NCBI GenBank assembly: GCA_964486455.1
Contig: CAZAMP010000004.1
Location: 62,001-126,000, forward strand
Direction of reading: 5' to 3'
Origin: CAZAMP01 sp964486455
GTDB taxonomy: Bacteria > Eisenbacteria > RBG-16-71-46 > CAZAMP01
DNA length: 64,000 nucleotides
Positions 1 through 8,378 of this stretch are shown here, one piece after another. The notes below the pieces were generated by a model. That model was not told the origin of the DNA. It did no database searches and saw only the letters and a list, made by a program, of their open reading frames with translations. Positions within the stretch are counted from its first letter, which is position 1, and the number at the start of each line of letters is the position of its first letter. The position numbers and the translations under genes are program-made.

Positions 1-117
1 GTGGCTCAGATCGACGATCTGCACGTCAGGGGCGATCCCGAGGATCGTGCCCTTCATCGTCCCCACGTAGTAGTCACGCGTCCCGAAATCCGACGTCAAC
101 GTGATGACCCTCTTCAT
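1..117 (-). CDS. SAM hydroxide adenosyltransferase (DUF62 family), 5' part only
   Basis: Only the first 39 codons are in the window; the gene runs off the left edge. The N-terminus reads MKRVITLTSDFGTRDYYVGT, with the LTSDFG motif and the following G-x-M-K-G segment typical of the DUF62 family (SAM hydroxide adenosyltransferase, related to the SAM-dependent chlorinase/fluorinase). Family members hydrolyse S-adenosylmethionine to adenosine and methionine. The ATG overlaps the cutA stop in an ATGA junction, so it is the last visible gene of the ABC operon. The family call rests on the N-terminus alone. Confidence 0.85.
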   Translation of the reverse strand, partial: MKRVITLTSDFGTRDYYVGTMKGTILGIAPDVQIVDLSH

Positions 118-467
118 CCTTCTCCCCCCTGATGCCCACACTGCTCCTGAAGCCACGCAAGGTAGCGAGGAGCTCCAGCGACGACCGGCAAGGCAATGAC
201 CTCGGGAACCTCATACGAATGTAGCCGTTCTATCCTCTCCTTCAACTCCTCGAAGCGCCCTGAATCCGTCTTGATGATCAGCAGGCTTTCCTCATCATCG
301 CAGATGCCGCCTTTCCAACGATAGAGCGATCGGACCGCGGGAACGATGTTCACACACGCCGCGAGGGACTCGTCCACCAGCGCGCGGGCGAGCGCTGTCG
401 CCTCATCGGGCGGGGCCGTTACGAACACAACGGACGCATCTGTCACGAGGACCTCTTCCTTCCCCAC
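114..467 (-). CDS. cutA: CutA1 divalent-cation tolerance protein
   Basis: A 117-residue protein of normal CutA length. It begins with a beta strand followed by T-A-P-P-D-E (VVFVTAPPDEATA), then shows the family hallmarks AACVNIVP, YRWKGGI, LLIIKTDS, LHSYEVPE and YLAWL. CutA forms small ferredoxin-like trimers; it is linked to copper tolerance in E. coli but its biochemical role is unsettled. The start is GTG, sharing one base with the TAG stop of the upstream gene. Its stop overlaps the next start (ATGA), so translation is probably coupled. Confidence 0.95.
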   Translation of the reverse strand: MGKEEVLVTDASVVFVTAPPDEATALARALVDESLAACVNIVPAVRSLYRWKGGICDDEESLLIIKTDSGRFEELKERIERLHSYEVPEVIALPVVAGAPRYLAWLQEQCGHQGGEG

Positions 468-1852
468 TAGTTCGAGAGCGCGTCCCCCTCGGAGCGCACG
501 AGCGGGGGATGATGAACCAGTCCGCCGATCAGCTCCAGATCGGACGCGCGTACACGGCCCGCGTGGGTGGCGCCTACCCGCCTGGCGAATGTCCGATCGC
601 CCTCTCCCGTGACGACGACCACCTGAGTCGTTCCGTCGCCAAGCGTGACCGTCACCCTGAGCTCCGGTTCATCGAACCCAAGCCGAGCCAGCGCATCGGG
701 GTCGTCGATGAACTCCTGCGCCCGGAGCACCGAGAGATTGCGGAACGCGGACTCGAGTGGGTAGGCAATCAGCTCTCGGCGACCGCCGTCCGGCATGGCC
801 ATCATCCAGGTGCCCGCCGAATCGCGAACCGCGGCAAAGAGGGAATCCCCTCTGGCAATCTCCACCTCACTCACTTGAGACGTTTCGTAGTCGAGGATCC
901 GTCGCTCCCTCAACGCGAACAAGGTCTTCAGATACTCGATTCGCGCGGACGCGCTGATCGTGAAGATCGCGGGCCCCGTGCTGCGCTTGGCGTAGTAGAA
1001 GTCACCCTCGCCGGCGGGGGCGCCCACCAGCAGGCTGTGCGACGAACCATCCTCCAAGAAGATCCCGATCAGGACATCCGGCGGTTCGAGTTGAAACTTC
1101 GCCGGGTCGTCCGCGAACTCCAGAACGAATTCCGCGATGAGCTGCGTGCGTAGGCGGCTCACGAGACCGTTGACGACGGCCTGATCCGCCTGAAACGAAG
1201 CCGGCTCCACGAGACTCCACGTGCGATCGGCGTCCCGCTCGATGATGAAGCGACCATCCGGGACAATCAGAACGACCCGTTCGGCATCCTCGCTCTTGAA
1301 GTTGGCGACGCGTCTGGAGCGATACCACATCGCCGGCCGCAGCAGATTCCCTTCAACGAACTCCTGCTCGATCAGGCAGACGTAGCTCGTGTCGTGGTCG
1401 ACGACGGCATAGTAGGTGTTGAACGCGGGGTTTCGCCGCCCGACCAAAAGCGTGCGGCGCTTCGATGCTCCGCCTGTGAACGGCTCGATCGTGGCGATGA
1501 TCGACGGCCGGTCGAGCTGGTACTTGATCTGCTGGCTGCGAGACCCCTCCACGATTCGCACCGCGCGCAGCGGCGAGAAGTACTCGAGCAGCGAGTGAAC
1601 GCGCGCGTCGTCGGCTCTGTCCTCAATGGGAACGAGGAGATTCCATTCACCGTCGTCGTCACGTCGCGCTTCGACCGTGTCCCGTTCGGTCTCGATCCGA
1701 AACCATGAGATGCGGGACTGATCAAGGCTCATGACCTCAAGAGCCGACGCTTCGCGCTCCGCGTCCGATGGCTTGTCCTTCTCCCATCGAAGAAGGTAGA
1801 AGAGCAGGGCCGCGAAGATCAGCGCAAGCACCCATGTGCTTCGCCAGCGCAT
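467..1852 (-). CDS. DUF4340 domain membrane-anchored protein
   Basis: 461 residues. One N-terminal membrane anchor (about residues 6-21, TWVLALIFAALLFYLLRW) is followed by a long extracytoplasmic region with repeated beta-rich DUF4340-type units (for example W-x-L-V-E-P and F-x-L-E-P-P-D repeats). Genes of this family regularly follow GldG-like genes in ABC-2 clusters, as here. The function is unknown; a periplasmic accessory role for the transporter is inferred. The ATG at 1852 overlaps the upstream stop as TGATG. The frame stays open further upstream, but that part lies inside the neighbouring gene. Confidence 0.85.
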   Translation of the reverse strand: MRWRSTWVLALIFAALLFYLLRWEKDKPSDAEREASALEVMSLDQSRISWFRIETERDTVEARRDDDGEWNLLVPIEDRADDARVHSLLEYFSPLRAVRIVEGSRSQQIKYQLDRPSIIATIEPFTGGASKRRTLLVGRRNPAFNTYYAVVDHDTSYVCLIEQEFVEGNLLRPAMWYRSRRVANFKSEDAERVVLIVPDGRFIIERDADRTWSLVEPASFQADQAVVNGLVSRLRTQLIAEFVLEFADDPAKFQLEPPDVLIGIFLEDGSSHSLLVGAPAGEGDFYYAKRSTGPAIFTISASARIEYLKTLFALRERRILDYETSQVSEVEIARGDSLFAAVRDSAGTWMMAMPDGGRRELIAYPLESAFRNLSVLRAQEFIDDPDALARLGFDEPELRVTVTLGDGTTQVVVVTGEGDRTFARRVGATHAGRVRASDLELIGGLVHHPPLVRSEGDALSN

Positions 1853-3450
1853 CAGACGTCCTGCCGCCGACGACGTGCCCAGACGGCGACGCCCAACGCC
1901 AGCACCAGCGCGGGATAGAGCACCATGGAGGTCATGCGAATGATCTTTCGTTGCGTGGTCGTGACGTGAAGGACGCGGTTCTCCGGGTCCTTCGGCCGGA
2001 CGGCAATGAGATCCTCTTCGCCGGCCAGCCAGGAAACGCTGTTCAGGAAGAAGTCCTTGTTGCGCTGGTACTGGACAAACTCGTTGCAGGCGAAATCGGA
2101 ATCCCCGACCACAACGAGGCGAGTCTCCGGACGACGAAAACGAAGAGCCGGATCGGCGGCCCGGGAAGTGTCGGGTTCGAACTCCCTTGCCGGAAGCCAC
2201 ATCGCCACGGCAAGCGGTAACGGTCCGGTCGCGTCCCGTCCTTCGTCCGGTCGTAGGGTCTCGTCACCCCTGAAAACGTCCATCTCCTCCCATGATCGCC
2301 TATCGGTCTCAAGGAGTACGGCTGTCGGAACACCAGACGCCACCACGCGCACCGGCCGAGCCCTGCTGAACAACGTTCTCTCGTTGCGAAACCCGGCAGT
2401 GATCGGATGGCTGCCGTAGGACGTTACGGTTGGCTTGAAGTACCCAGCACCGAGCTGGATAGAGGCCTCACTCGCATCTAGGACGACTCCTCGCCCGAGT
2501 TCTATTCCGAGCGGCGCCAGGATCGGGTCCGTTCCGAGCGTCGATAGGGAGTCCCCCTCCCGAACCGGATCGATCGCCAATAGCACCCGCCCGCCGCGAT
2601 CCAGATAGGCAAGGATGCTCTCCGTCTCAAACGATAGCAGCGGTAGATCCGGCCCCGCCACAATCAGCGCATCACAATCATCCGGGACGGTCGAGTCTTC
2701 CTTAGGTGAGTGGGTCAGAACCTCGTAGTTTTCCTCACGGAGAAGATCCCGGGCCTGCGAGTAGCCCGAAACATCCTCGTCGTTCGGGTCTTTTTCGCCG
2801 TGCGCGGAGAGGAAATAGAGCCTCTTGCGCTCGTTCCGTGCCGCGCGAACGATAGCGTTAGTCACCGCGTGTTCCGTGAACACCTTTAGACGCTCCACGC
2901 GTCCGTTCACCTCCACCGCGATCGCGTCGTTCTCCTTTACTGCCAAGCGCTCCGCGCTGGCGGGATCCCGTGAGAGCCTGATGTTCCGCGCGGTCACCCG
3001 CCCCGATGCGTGAGCGTACTCCCGAAGCAGGTCGCGCACGATGCCGTGTCGCGGGTCGTTCTCAGGCACGAGTGCGTAGAGCACCACGTCGTCGGTCAGC
3101 CCCTCCAGAACGCTCTCTGTCTGCGGCGCCAAGCTAAACCGCCCGCTGGCCGAGAGATCCCTTCGCAGCGAGTAGCGCGAGCTGAGGAAGTTGAGTGCAG
3201 CCAGTATGCCGAACACTAGGAAAGTGCTCGTGATGACATTGAGACCGTAGCGCCCTTGGCGGGTCCTCAGCAGGCTGACGATGGAGCCGAATGCCATCAA
3301 GGCGGCGATGACGAGAAGCCCCGCCCCGGCGACCGAGATGTAACGGCTGAACGAATCAAACCCACCGGGAATGACGGCGGCGAGTCCAATGCCAATGAAG
3401 ATGAGCAGCACCCCGACAAGCGCAACTATTCTCGCCTGGACCTCCGTCAA
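1852..3450 (-). CDS. GldG-like ABC auxiliary protein (ABC_transp_aux / DUF4350-like)
   Basis: 532 residues. Two N-terminal membrane segments lie at about 8-30 and 36-56, a third hydrophobic stretch is near 73-90, and a single C-terminal helix is close to the end (MVLYPALVLALGVAVWARRR). The central region resembles the GldG/ABC_transp_aux fold (LYFLSAHGEKDPND, DALIVAGP, GGRVLLAIDP, VVGDSDFACNEF). It probably pairs with the permease and ATPase upstream. Start TTG at 3450 is chosen because GGAGG stands about 11 bases upstream and it lies 4 bases beyond the permease stop. Confidence 0.88.
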   Translation of the reverse strand: MTEVQARIVALVGVLLIFIGIGLAAVIPGGFDSFSRYISVAGAGLLVIAALMAFGSIVSLLRTRQGRYGLNVITSTFLVFGILAALNFLSSRYSLRRDLSASGRFSLAPQTESVLEGLTDDVVLYALVPENDPRHGIVRDLLREYAHASGRVTARNIRLSRDPASAERLAVKENDAIAVEVNGRVERLKVFTEHAVTNAIVRAARNERKRLYFLSAHGEKDPNDEDVSGYSQARDLLREENYEVLTHSPKEDSTVPDDCDALIVAGPDLPLLSFETESILAYLDRGGRVLLAIDPVREGDSLSTLGTDPILAPLGIELGRGVVLDASEASIQLGAGYFKPTVTSYGSHPITAGFRNERTLFSRARPVRVVASGVPTAVLLETDRRSWEEMDVFRGDETLRPDEGRDATGPLPLAVAMWLPAREFEPDTSRAADPALRFRRPETRLVVVGDSDFACNEFVQYQRNKDFFLNSVSWLAGEEDLIAVRPKDPENRVLHVTTTQRKIIRMTSMVLYPALVLALGVAVWARRRRQDV

Positions 3451-3454
3451 CGCC

Positions 3455-4240
3455 TCACCCCCTCCACTTCAGCGACTCGATGGACCGGAGCGTCAGGAGC
3501 ACGCCGAAGAAGACGAATGTGGCGAAGTAAACGACGTCATTCGTGTCGACCACACCCTTCTCAAAATCCTGATAGTGCGTCGTGATCGATATGTATTCGA
3601 GCACACTTGACAATGTCTCCCCGACGAACTGGCTGGACCAGCCAACCACGTAGAGCAGCAAGAACAGAGCGAACGACACGACGGCGGCGACAATCTGATT
3701 TTCGGTGAGACTCGAGATGAAGAGTCCCAAAGCAAGATAGGTGGCGCCGAGAAGAAAGAGACCCAAATACCCACCGAGTATCGGGCCTATATCGGGGTTC
3801 CCCCACAGGATCAAAAACAGAATGTGCAGAAAGCTCGAGGCCAACATGATGGCGTATAGGGCCAGGGCCGCCGAGTACTTCCCCACAACGATCTGCCAGT
3901 CCGTCACCGGCGAGGTGAGGAGTAGCTCGAGCGTCCCGGCGCGCTTCTCTTCGGAGAAAAGACGCATCGACAACATGGGCGCGAGGAAGAGCGCGACTAT
4001 GAATACGACTATGCTGAAGTAGTTGCGAACGACTAGCTCGTTGATGTTGAAGGGTGGCGGTTGCTGCTGCATTCTCATCGCCTGCTGGACATAGATGAAC
4101 TCGAGGCGAAGGAACTGCTCCACCAGCATGTCGAAGAAGTAACCCGTGAGCGCCAAGAAGACGGTCAGCACCACGTACGCGATCGGTGACGTAAAATAGG
4201 AACGCAGCTCGCGCTTGAAGATCGCCATCATCTGACTCAT
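3455..4240 (-). CDS. ABC-2 type permease, GldF-like
   Basis: 261 residues, about six membrane helices. Hallmarks are the N-terminal FKRELRSYFTSPIAYVV segment and the LFSEEKRAGTLELLLTSPVT loop characteristic of ABC-2 permeases of the GldF/NosY type. In Bacteroidetes this family belongs to the gliding-motility transporter; in other phyla the substrate is unknown. The ATG at 4240 overlaps the ATPase stop (ATGA) and has GGAGG 7 bases upstream. The frame extends further upstream only as a shadow of the ATPase gene. Confidence 0.92.
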   Translation of the reverse strand: MSQMMAIFKRELRSYFTSPIAYVVLTVFLALTGYFFDMLVEQFLRLEFIYVQQAMRMQQQPPPFNINELVVRNYFSIVVFIVALFLAPMLSMRLFSEEKRAGTLELLLTSPVTDWQIVVGKYSAALALYAIMLASSFLHILFLILWGNPDIGPILGGYLGLFLLGATYLALGLFISSLTENQIVAAVVSFALFLLLYVVGWSSQFVGETLSSVLEYISITTHYQDFEKGVVDTNDVVYFATFVFFGVLLTLRSIESLKWRG

Positions 4241-5196
4241 GGCGACACCTCCGGAACCGCGCCGGCGTCCTTTCGCGTCAGCTTGAGAAAGACCTCTTCG
4301 AGGCTCACGCGGTCTCGTGTTATCTCGATGAGTCCGAAACCGCCGCCGATCAACGCCGCCGCGACCGCCTCGGCGCCGGAAGCGGTGTCGAGGTCGACGT
4401 GCACGGTGACGATCTCTCCCGAAACATCCGAGGAGCGGATCGCCTTGACGCACGCCAGACCGTCGAGCGAGCGTCGAACCTCAGCCTGCTCACCACGAAC
4501 CTGCAGTTTGAGACCCGTCGCCTCGCCTCTCACCGAAGCCCGCATGTTGTCCACGGTATCGCTCGCCACCAATCGGCCGCCATCGATGATCAGGACACTA
4601 CTACACGTCTGCTCGACCTCGCTCAGGATGTGTGTCGACACGACAACGGTTCGATCTCCGGAAAGGCTCTTCACGAGCTCTCGAATGCTCACGACCTGGT
4701 TGGGATCGAGTCCCTCCGTCGGCTCGTCTAGGATGAGGATCTGGGGATCGTGAAGGAGCGCCTGGGCGATTCCCACGCGTTTTTTGAGCCCCTTCGATAG
4801 ATGTCCGATCGTGCGATGGCGTCGGTCGGCTATCTGACTCTGTTCCATCGCGTGGGCCACGGCATCGGCCCGGGCGCCTCTCGCCACGCCCTTGAGCTCA
4901 GCGACGAATGAGAGGTAGGTCTGGACGGGCATCTCCGGGTAGAGCGGGACGGTCTCGGGAAGGTAGCCGACGTTTCGCTTCACACCAAGGGGGCTGTCGA
5001 AGACGTCGTGTCCCGCGAGGCTGGCCGTGCCGCTCGTCGCGGGCATGAACCCCGTGAGGATTCGCATCGTCGTGGTCTTACCGGCACCGTTGGGGCCCAA
5101 GAACCCCAAGACTTCCCCACGTTCAACCTCGAAGCTCAGGTCGTCGACGGCGGTGATCTCGCCAAACCGCTTGGACAACCGCTCCACCTTGATCAT
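4237..5196 (-). CDS. ABC transporter ATPase, GldA-like
   Basis: 319 residues. Walker A is GPNGAGKTT at 34-42, the signature is LSKGLKKRVGIAQALL, and Walker B with its following loop is ILILDEPTEGLDPNQ. A C-terminal extension of about 90 residues, common in ABC-2 ATPases, follows residue 220. It should power the GldF-like permease encoded next. It is the first gene of the operon: AGGAGG lies about 9 bases before the ATG, and a good promoter lies upstream at 5270-5299. Confidence 0.95.
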   Translation of the reverse strand: MIKVERLSKRFGEITAVDDLSFEVERGEVLGFLGPNGAGKTTTMRILTGFMPATSGTASLAGHDVFDSPLGVKRNVGYLPETVPLYPEMPVQTYLSFVAELKGVARGARADAVAHAMEQSQIADRRHRTIGHLSKGLKKRVGIAQALLHDPQILILDEPTEGLDPNQVVSIRELVKSLSGDRTVVVSTHILSEVEQTCSSVLIIDGGRLVASDTVDNMRASVRGEATGLKLQVRGEQAEVRRSLDGLACVKAIRSSDVSGEIVTVHVDLDTASGAEAVAAALIGGGFGLIEITRDRVSLEEVFLKLTRKDAGAVPEVSP

Positions 5197-5269
5197 TCGA
5201 TCGAAACCTCCTGAAGACCAGCAAAACTACGGGCGTGAGGCGCTCATACGGGGAGCCTGGCGAGCCGAT

Positions 5270-5299
5270 CTTATAGCCTTACAGGACTCGCCGTGTCAA
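5270..5299 (-). promoter_or_regulatory. Sigma-70-like promoter of the ABC operon
   Basis: Read on the minus strand: TTGACA (5299-5294), an 18-base spacer, then TATAAG (5275-5270). The predicted transcript start is near 5263, giving a leader of about 65 bases before the ATPase ATG. The -35 box overlaps the stop codon of the MenC-like gene, so the ABC genes have their own promoter inside the end of the preceding operon. Confidence 0.75.
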
Positions 5300-6417
5300 G
5301 CCGAGGCGCCCCCGGCCAGATCCTCCCGATAAACGGTTACGCGCTCCAGCAGTTCCGGAATTATGTCGGCCCCGATCCCCGGCCCGGATGGGACCGCGAG
5401 CGTGCCGTCATCGCCGACCCGGATCGCTGGCTCGACCAGATCGATCTCGAAGTAGCGGTCCGTCCCGGAGAGGTCACCCGGCATCGTGAAGCCGGGCAGG
5501 CTGGCCAGCGCGATGTTGTGGAGACGCCCGACGCAGGTCTCGAGCATCCCGCCGCACCATACCGGTATGCCGTTATCGCGTGCGAAGTTGTGGATGGACA
5601 CCGCCTCGCTCATCCCCCCGACGCGCCCCAGCTTGATGTTGAAGACGGCCCCGGATCCCAGAGAGGCGGCCGCCCGAGCGGCGCTCAATCCGGTCAGCGA
5701 TTCGTCCAGACAGAGTGGCGTCCTCAGCCGCTTAGCCAGCTCGGCGTGATCCACGAGATCGTCCCACGCAAGAGGCTGTTCGATCATCGCGAGATCAAAC
5801 GCGTCCAGTTCCTCCAGCTGGGAAGCGTCCGATAGCAAGTACGCCGCGTTGGCGTCCGCGGCGAGCGAGATCGATGGGAACGTCTCGCGGAGCGCCTTCA
5901 CCGGCTCTACGTCCCACCCCGGACGGATCTTGGCCTTGATTCGCTTGTAGCCGGCGTCGGCGAACGGGCGGGCGCGGCTGACAAGGCCGGCGGGGTCGGG
6001 TTCGATTCCCAGGCTGACGCCGGAATCCACATGGCTTCGGGTTCCGCCGATCTGAGCGGCGAGTGATTCACCACGCTCTTTCGCCAACAGATCCCTGAGG
6101 GCCCCCTCGACACCGGCCTTCGCCATGGGATGACCACGAACGGAACCGATCAACGGGCCAAATGCCTCCGCGTCGGTCAGATCGTGCCGAAGCAAGAGCG
6201 GGACGATGAATGACCGGATCACGTCGCGGGCGGTGTCGATGGTCTCATAGCTGAATAGCGGCGCGTCATGAGCGGTGACCTCGCCGTAGCCCGTGAGTCC
6301 ACGGGCGTGAAGCTCGACGAGCAGTCCGCGTCTATCGGTCCAACGGCCGAAGCTCGTCTCGAACGCGAAGCGGAGCGGTATCTCCACGACCCGCAGCCGT
6401 ACCCTCTCGATCTTCAC
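5296..6417 (-). CDS. Enolase-superfamily enzyme: o-succinylbenzoate synthase / N-succinylamino acid racemase type
   Basis: 373 residues, the usual length. The catalytic set is visible: KAK at 161-163, metal ligands D188 (DANAAY), E213 (EQPL) and D238 (CLDES), and the opposite lysine K262 (NIKLGR). The ending CGGMLETCVGRLHNIALASL followed by PGDLS is typical of the OSBS/NSAR branch. OSBS makes o-succinylbenzoate for menaquinone, whereas NSAR racemises N-succinyl amino acids. No other men gene is nearby, and the adjacent GNAT gene recalls the NSAR pathway, so either role is possible. Start GTG, 13 bases after the GNAT stop. Confidence 0.88.
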   Translation of the reverse strand: MKIERVRLRVVEIPLRFAFETSFGRWTDRRGLLVELHARGLTGYGEVTAHDAPLFSYETIDTARDVIRSFIVPLLLRHDLTDAEAFGPLIGSVRGHPMAKAGVEGALRDLLAKERGESLAAQIGGTRSHVDSGVSLGIEPDPAGLVSRARPFADAGYKRIKAKIRPGWDVEPVKALRETFPSISLAADANAAYLLSDASQLEELDAFDLAMIEQPLAWDDLVDHAELAKRLRTPLCLDESLTGLSAARAAASLGSGAVFNIKLGRVGGMSEAVSIHNFARDNGIPVWCGGMLETCVGRLHNIALASLPGFTMPGDLSGTDRYFEIDLVEPAIRVGDDGTLAVPSGPGIGADIIPELLERVTVYREDLAGGASA

Positions 6418-6430
6418 TGCGCACCCCTAA

Positions 6431-7282
6431 TCATGACGACCGCCGTCGGCCGCGGCTCGAGCCGGAGCCTGCCGTCACGAGGAAGTAGTCGCTCAGATCG
6501 TCGCCCACGCGGTGCCGCACGACGTCACTGACCTCTCCCCCCGCGCGCAGCGCCCGACCGAGCGCTCGGCGGATGGCACTCTGCCAATGCCCCGCCGTGG
6601 TGATGTCGCGTCTCTTGAGCAGCTGGATGTCCGAGGGAATGGCTACCAATGCCGGAAGCGTGACCGCCCGACGATTGGCTACCGGGGCGTCCCCCCGCTC
6701 ATCATGCTCGAGCAAGACGACGCCGTCGGGCAGTTGCGTGGAAAGCGGAATCACACGGCGCCGCGCGCGCCGATCCGGCCGCGTGCCCCGGATCCACCAC
6801 TCCACGAGCAGCCGGTCCGTGCCGAGCCCGGCATGAAGCTCTCCCAGCCCACCCGTCCCGTAGTAGTTGACCAGGTAGCGGCGCGCGATCACGCCCAAGT
6901 AGCCCAGGTTGAGGAGCGCGGCGGCGCGTTCGAGCGGATCGAACGTCCAGACAATCCGGTCATAGCCCAGGCCAAGAGCTTCGCGACGTTGGCGGCGTTT
7001 CAGCATCCGCCCGACACCTCTCCCGGCGTACTCGGGAAGGACCCCCAGCATCTTCGAATAGAGAAACGCCGATCGACCGTCCCAGCCCGGGTTGCTGTAG
7101 AGAAAACCGATCAGCGCGCCTTCATCGAACGCGCCGATTACCACGCCGCCGTTTCGAGCGATCACGTGCATCTGGCTCCACGGGATCGCGTGATCGCCGG
7201 AGAAACCCCAGACCTTCTGCTGAAGACGCACAGCTTCCTTGTAGTCGGAAATCTCTCGCAGATTTCGACAGGTGATCGGCAC
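6431..7282 (-). CDS. GNAT-superfamily acyltransferase (COG3375-like)
   Basis: 283 residues from a GTG at 7282, chosen because AGGGAG lies just upstream and the start is 1 base past the wecB stop. The N-terminal half has GNAT features: VVIGAFDEGALIGFLYSNPG, then a motif-A-like region LGVLPEYAGRGVGRMLKRRQ for acyl-CoA binding, followed by IVWTFDPLERAAALLNLGYLG. The closest family in memory is the COG3375 predicted acetyltransferases. Next to a MenC/NSAR-type enzyme it could be the N-succinyltransferase of a D- to L-amino acid route; that link is inferred. Confidence 0.8.
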   Translation of the reverse strand: MPITCRNLREISDYKEAVRLQQKVWGFSGDHAIPWSQMHVIARNGGVVIGAFDEGALIGFLYSNPGWDGRSAFLYSKMLGVLPEYAGRGVGRMLKRRQRREALGLGYDRIVWTFDPLERAAALLNLGYLGVIARRYLVNYYGTGGLGELHAGLGTDRLLVEWWIRGTRPDRRARRRVIPLSTQLPDGVVLLEHDERGDAPVANRRAVTLPALVAIPSDIQLLKRRDITTAGHWQSAIRRALGRALRAGGEVSDVVRHRVGDDLSDYFLVTAGSGSSRGRRRSS

Positions 7283-7283
7283 G

Positions 7284-8378
7284 CTAGCTCCCTGACGCCG
7301 CGAGAATGTCGGCGATGCGCTGCGAAGCGGTCCCGTCTCCATAGCAGTCGGTGTGGGAAAGACCTCCCGTGAAAGCCGCCACGGAACCGAGAATCGCCTG
7401 GGTCTCCGGCGGTATCAGCCGATTCCATCCGGCCTCTACCGTCTCCATCCACGCGGTCTGTTCACTGACCGTGACGCACGGAATCCGCATCAGATAGGCT
7501 TCTTTCTGTAGCCCACCGGAATCCGTGAGCATCAGAGAAGAATTCCCGAGAAGCGCGAGCATCGTCAGATAGCCCACCGGCTCCATCAGACGCACACGTC
7601 CCGTGCCGGTCACCGCGTCGAGCAATCCGAACGCTTCGAGCCGACCGCGAGTGCGCGGATGGAGCGGGATGACGATCGGCCGGTCAATCGCGACGAGCGC
7701 GTTCACAATCTCGTCCAGGGGTTGGCGCGCGTCCACGTTCGCGGGTCGGTGGAAGGTCGCGAGAACGTACCCACCGGGCTCGAGACCGAGCGCCTCGACC
7801 CGGTCGCGTCCGTCGCCGTGCCGCCGTCGCGCGTCGATGAGCACATCGACCATGACGTCGCCGACGTTGTGGATCTCGCCCGTGACCCCTTCCCGTTTCA
7901 GGTTGGCTTCACCCCGATCGGTCGGGACAAAGAGAAAATCGGAGAGCCGATCGGCGAGCAGTCGATTCATCTCTTCCGGCTCCCGGCGATTGAATCCACG
8001 GACGCCGGCCTCGACGTGAGCGCACGGAATCCCGAGCTTCGAAGCCGCGAGCGCGGCCCCCAGCGTGCTGTTCGTGTCGCCGAAGACGAGCACGATGTCG
8101 GGGCGGTTCTGGGCCAGCGCCTCCTCGACCGCGATCATCGTGCGACCGATCTGCTGGGCGTGCGTTCCGGATCCCACATCGAGGTGAACATCCGGCTCCG
8201 GAATCTCGAGTTCCTCGAAGAAGAGGCGGCTCAGCTCATAGTCGTAGTGCTGACCCGTATGGATGATCCGGCGGCGGCAGATCCGATCAAGCTCAGCGAC
8301 CAGCGGCGCCAGCTTCACGAACTGCGGGCGCGCGCCGACGACCGCCGTGATCCGCATCGCTCCTGACGCCTTCCCCAT
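7284..8378 (-). CDS. wecB: UDP-N-acetylglucosamine 2-epimerase (non-hydrolysing)
   Basis: 364 residues. Family motifs: GARPQFVKLAPL at the N-terminus, GQHYDYELS, VFGDTNSTL, HVEAGVRGFNRREPEEMNR, FHRPANVD and the C-terminal DSGGLQKEAY loop. The enzyme interconverts UDP-GlcNAc and UDP-ManNAc in the cytoplasm, supplying a sugar nucleotide for surface polysaccharide; the exopolysaccharide genes start about 3 kb away. The ATG at 8378 overlaps the SDR stop as TGATG. A second in-frame ATG at 8357 would also keep the first motif. Confidence 0.95.
   Translation of the reverse strand: MGKASGAMRITAVVGARPQFVKLAPLVAELDRICRRRIIHTGQHYDYELSRLFFEELEIPEPDVHLDVGSGTHAQQIGRTMIAVEEALAQNRPDIVLVFGDTNSTLGAALAASKLGIPCAHVEAGVRGFNRREPEEMNRLLADRLSDFLFVPTDRGEANLKREGVTGEIHNVGDVMVDVLIDARRRHGDGRDRVEALGLEPGGYVLATFHRPANVDARQPLDEIVNALVAIDRPIVIPLHPRTRGRLEAFGLLDAVTGTGRVRLMEPVGYLTMLALLGNSSLMLTDSGGLQKEAYLMRIPCVTVSEQTAWMETVEAGWNRLIPPETQAILGSVAAFTGGLSHTDCYGDGTASQRIADILAASGS

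Noticed and set aside
1853..2200. Upstream extension of the DUF4340 frame into the GldG-like gene
   Set aside because: The extra 116 codons are out-of-frame reading of the neighbour; the TGATG junction at 1850-1854 marks the start.
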